Source of the DNA: Paralichthys olivaceus
Taxonomy: Eukaryota > Chordata > Actinopteri > Pleuronectiformes > Paralichthyidae
Length of the DNA stretch: 64,000 nucleotides
Assembly: GCF_024713975.1 (NCBI RefSeq)
Contig: NC_091100.1
Span: forward strand, 13,608,001-13,672,000
Direction: 5' to 3'
The translations under genes and the position numbers were made by a program. Of this stretch, positions 60,638 through 64,000 are shown piece after piece. The notes below the pieces were generated by a model. That model saw only the letters and a list, made by a program, of their open reading frames with translations. It ran no database searches and was not told the origin of the DNA. Position 1 is the first letter of the stretch; each line of letters begins with the position of its first letter.

Positions 60638-60830
60638 GAGGGCAGCACGGTGGTGCAGTGGTTTGCATTGTTGCCTCACAGCAGGAAGTTCAAATCCCAG
60701 TTGGGCTGGTTTGATCTGCGTCTTGCTGGCGACCTGACGTGAACCCCGTCTCTCCACAGTATCAGCTGGGATTGGCTCCAGCTCCCCAGCGGCCCTCCGA
60801 GGAAAGGTGGTGTAGATAAAGGATGGATGG
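60638..60830 (+). mobile_element. tRNA-derived SINE
   Basis: Begins gagggcagcacggtggtgca. It has a Pol III A box (TGGTGCAGTGG, 60651-60661) and B box (AGTTCAAATCC, 60687-60697). It ends with ccagctcccc…gg and a short GGAT tail, the standard layout of this SINE class in fish. Confidence 0.8.
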
Positions 60831-61976
60831 AACTGATTGAACCCTCTACAATACCAGTCTCAGGACATTGTCTACTGTGGTTAGGACAAAACTACAGGTT
60901 ATTCAGTGGAAAACTGTTCAATGGAAAAGTTCTTTGGAAATGGCAAATGGGGAATAAAGCGACACAAGAAAATATATTCCAAAGTATATCTGACGTTCAT
61001 GTGAAGCTCCAGACAAAAGGATTGCACTGTTTTCATTGTGTGCGACCACCATCATGTTTGTATTGTTTCGAGATAGACTTGAAAAAAGCCTGAACTCCCT
61101 CCAGTTGCCGCAGGCTGCCATGTTTTTACCACTGGGTGTCAGTGCCTGTCTGCTCCTGTAATCACATGTGACAGTGCAGCGATTGACGGAGGTTTGATCT
61201 TTTGTTTTTGCTCCGCTGAGGTAGGGCTCGGTCCTCACAGGGCCCAGCGGGGGGTGCCTGTTATCTGCCAACATAATTATACTGTTTGTTTGCACATGAT
61301 GATCACGTGTGAGTGTGTGTGTACATGTGGTGGGCACACAGGCATCGAACTTTATGCCTTCATTAAAAGTTCGCCAAGTGTTTCTACAGCAACCAGTCTC
61401 CCTCCTCTTCTTCAACTCTACTTGTCATCCACACCACATACCTCAATGTTCCTCCTCTCCGCTCTTTCTCTCCAGATTTTCAATCTGCAGCTGCACACTT
61501 TTTAATTTGTCTTTTGTTTTGCTGACCCCCCCCCCCCCTTTCTTTCATACTGTAATCTGTACATCAACCTCCCCCTCCTCATCCTCCTCCTCTGTTTCTT
61601 TCCCTCCTTCTCTCTTTCACTCCTCTCCATGCTGCTATGTGTGGGCGTTGAGCTCAGGCTGTACTTTCCATTTTGGTATTGTATTGTCGATGCATTGTTG
61701 CATCCAATCCAGTTAAGATGCTGTGGGAATACTGTATAAATCTCTCTCTCTCTTTCTGTGTCTCTCCCAACCTCACTCACCCCTCCTCCCTCCCCATCGC
61801 TGGAAAAAGAGCCAGTTGCTAGGTAACGGTTAATTGTCGAGAAGTAGTTACATGTGTTGCAATGCATCCCAGGGTTGTTGGGTTGGTGCGTGGAGTGAAC
61901 GAAAAGAACAGATAAAGACCAGAGAGTGGATTTTAGGAAAAAACACTGATTAAAAGATTAATTTCTACAGCCTCAC

Positions 61977-62039
61977 CTTCTTCTTAGTCAGCATCCGGGA
62001 GCACAGATATTGAAATTCTCCCAGCAAATCTATACGCAT
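61977..62039 (-). other. Possible first coding exon of an unidentified minus-strand gene
   Basis: Minus-strand ATG in a good context (TTGAAAATGC) opens 21 codons, MRIDLLGEFQYLCSRMLTKK plus K. It ends exactly at a consensus donor (AAG|GTGAGG), phase 0. The frame stays open for about 27 codons upstream of the ATG. No following exon was recognised, so this is weak evidence. Confidence 0.18.
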
Positions 62040-62484
62040 TTTCAAACCTGCTGGCTTCTTTAAATAACTCCTGTTGCTGGACGAGGATTTCAAAGTAAAG
62101 AGAGGGAGTCCGAGGAGTGACGTTTTTTTTGGGGGGGTGGGGGTGGGGGGGCTTTGATCTTCGCTTCTCAGTTTGCATCACTTCTCCTTTCCCTTAATAC
62201 ATCTCTCATTATTTCTTTTCTCTTCTCCCTCTCGATGCACCTTTTATTTCTCATGCATCTTAGAAGAAGACGGAGAGGAACAAAAAAAAAGATACAGTGA
62301 AAGAAGATGTAGAAGATGATGCTCAGCGGCAGCCATTATCTCTGATCCTCTGATGACCTATGGAGCATATTAATAAGATCTGTTACAACACGACCCTGGT
62401 GCACTTGAATGTCAAGTATAAATAGGAGACACATGAAAGTCCTGTTTCTCTCGGGCAACCTGTGGACACAACAAATGATAGAGC

Positions 62485-62835
62485 TTATACCTCCGCCAAG
62501 GCCCAACAGTCCCTCAAATTCAATCGAGCTGCACCAAATTTCACACATTCAGAGATATCAGTTGTCTAAACATGCCTAATTTTTTACATCAAGATCCAAG
62601 AGTTATTCCCTGGCTAAATAGTGAGGATGTTAAATAACCACCTCACATTGTTAAAGAAAGAGGACATGATTCCTGGATCTGCAGCCTGATCTGAATCTGC
62701 ACCAAAATATAACGGGTCTTCGCTGATTCATATACTGCATCCTTCCAACAAGTTGTGGAAATCAATTCAGTAGTTTTTGCATGATCGCCATTTTTTCCCC
62801 AGACAAGGAGGTCATGTTTTCACCCTTGTCTGGGG
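62485..62835 (-). repeat. Interspersed repeat family A, copy 6
   Basis: Reverse orientation, nearly full length: tacctccgccaaggcccaac, gctgcaccaaatttcacaca, gattcctggatctgcagcct, and the element head ggaggtcatgttttcaccc at the far end, inside a hairpin. Confidence 0.7.
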
Positions 62836-62842
62836 AAAATGG
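62787..62842. repeat. Hairpin-forming inverted repeat
   Basis: The arm ccccagacaag with its flank gccatttttt pairs with cttgtctgggg plus aaaatggc, around a 16-nt loop. Confidence 0.85.
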
Positions 62843-62907
62843 CAGAGGGGGGGGGGGGGGTTAGACAAGAGCAAGACAAATGATCAAAGTCTGGAGTGTT
62901 CTTGTTT

Positions 62908-64000
62908 TTTATTAATACTCAACACTTTTATTCCAAAGAGACAGAAGAATAATATTTCCCAGCACTTATTTTTCACACTGACTGTGTTTAATCTCATTTT
63001 CAATATTACTAAATATTCAATCAAATCTGAAATACTGTCTTCACACAAGTAATTTCTCTCCATACAAAAAAATGTGAGGGTGAACTAGAGTTTTGTCGTA
63101 TGTACATTTTTCACAATCTGTACAGCTCAGGGATGTTGTTCGACCTCTGGCAAAAAACAAACCAAAAATCAGAGGATGCAGCCAAAGAGGAAAGAAAGAA
63201 ACAACCTCTGTAAAAATGTAGTAATCTGTTGTGCTTTATGCGAACCAATTAATGGTGGTGCTTTACAATTTTTCATTTGAGGAATAGACAAGCAGGTCTT
63301 TGACAAATCAAAGAAGAAAATAAAAACACATCAACAAAGCTCGACTTATCAAAATGTGTCTGTGATAAGAATTGATTGCACATATCCTGGCCTGACATTA
63401 CAAAAGCAATTTTGCAAGGGGAACCTACGAATCAAAGATTTATCCCAAATAGATTTATTCTCTGCCCTTTTGTACAGGTTTTTATCAAAAGTCCATGAGC
63501 GTGAGGTAAAGTATTTACAAACTGTTATAATACATACAATAACACAGTTTTCTCTCACACACTCTGTCTCTCTTCCATATGAGCACTCACAGAGGTAATC
63601 AAGCGTATGTATTCAGGCACATACAATAACAGAAATAATGAGATATATTCAAAGGATAAAAACAAGAAAAAGTAGAAATGAAAAAAGGCTTCTTCAGTGA
63701 CAATGAATGTATTAAGACCTCAACCTTGTTTAAAAAAGCATTTACACAAACTATCAAGAAAAGCAATCTTTGTATAACACTAACAATAAAAATGTTTTCT
63801 ATCCTAGTGAAATGCTTTTAATTCAATTTAGCCATATTCATTTGAGTATAACCAAAAATTTAGACTGTTAAAGATTTGTGTCTTCTCTTGCACAAACGAG
63901 CACGCACACGCACACTTACAGTACCACATGGATCATCAGTACCAACGAAATTGATAAAACTCCAAATATCGTTCAAAAGCGCCCTGTTAAAAGGCTAAAA
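62908..64000 (-). other. Probable 3'UTR of a minus-strand gene entering from the right edge
   Basis: Two minus-strand AATAAA hexamers (62908-62913, 62927-62932) precede more than 1 kb of AT-rich sequence with no coding frame and little recognisable repeat. This texture resembles a long vertebrate 3'UTR. No coding exon is inside the window, so the gene cannot be named. Confidence 0.35.

Larger units (their letters stand above)
60328..62907. other. Intergenic region after the secreted-protein gene
   Basis: Contains a tRNA-type SINE (60638-60830), a C-rich/pyrimidine stretch around 61526-61640, an X-box-like site (61815-61827), a weak exon candidate (61977-62039), a repeat copy (62485-62835) and a long hairpin (62787-62842). 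Confidence 0.5.

Overview
This is a vertebrate nuclear window, almost certainly from a spiny-rayed teleost fish. The evidence is split genes with short exons and GT-AG introns, an egg-coat ZP gene, a tRNA-derived SINE, TTAA-flanked MITEs, LINE tails of the kind seen in fish genomes, and many (GT)n/(GA)n microsatellites. There are no bacterial-type operons and no CRISPR array. All gene models below were built by hand from splice sites and reading phase. Each closes without a frame conflict.

Layout. (1) 1-22.4 kb, minus strand: the 5' part of an rbfox2-type RNA splicing regulator. Three N-terminal coding exons (21268-21519, 13487-13537, 979-1185) are separated by 7.7 and 12.3 kb introns full of simple repeats. 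The RNA-binding domain lies beyond the left edge. A GC-rich 5' region lies upstream of exon 1. (2) 22.5-25.1 kb: intergenic, with a diverged three-copy tandem repeat. (3) 25.1-36.1 kb, minus: a 17-exon ZP1/ZP4-type egg-envelope glycoprotein of about 1090 residues. It has extra ZP-N-like modules, a Pro/Tyr/Thr-rich linker, a trefoil domain and a ZP module. (4) 36.2-41.2 kb: repeats, a SINE with a (GGAT)n tail, and one orphan exon-like segment. (5) 41.3-45.3 kb, plus: a 158-residue four-TM protein of the PMP22/EMP family, with a 3'UTR of about 1.75 kb containing transposon pieces. (6) 45.7-50.0 kb, minus: f8a/HAP40 in 12 exons (317 residues), convergent with the EMP-like gene. (7) 50.5-54.8 kb, minus: a 234-residue single-Ig receptor with a canonical ITAM, best matched to NFAM1. 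(8) 58.6-60.3 kb, plus: a small secreted, Arg-rich protein (188 residues) that I do not recognise. (9) 60.3-64 kb: SINE, hairpin, interspersed repeats and probably the 3' end of another minus-strand gene.

The genes do not form a pathway. They cover RNA splicing control, egg coat, membrane organisation, huntingtin-associated trafficking, immune signalling and an unknown secreted factor. The most interesting points are the module-rich ZP protein and its (UG)n splice acceptor, an ITAM assembled across an exon junction with a third tyrosine motif, the EMP-like protein that has lost its extracellular cysteines, the unrecognised secreted protein, and a compact RFX X-box/AP-1 cluster in rbfox2 intron 2.
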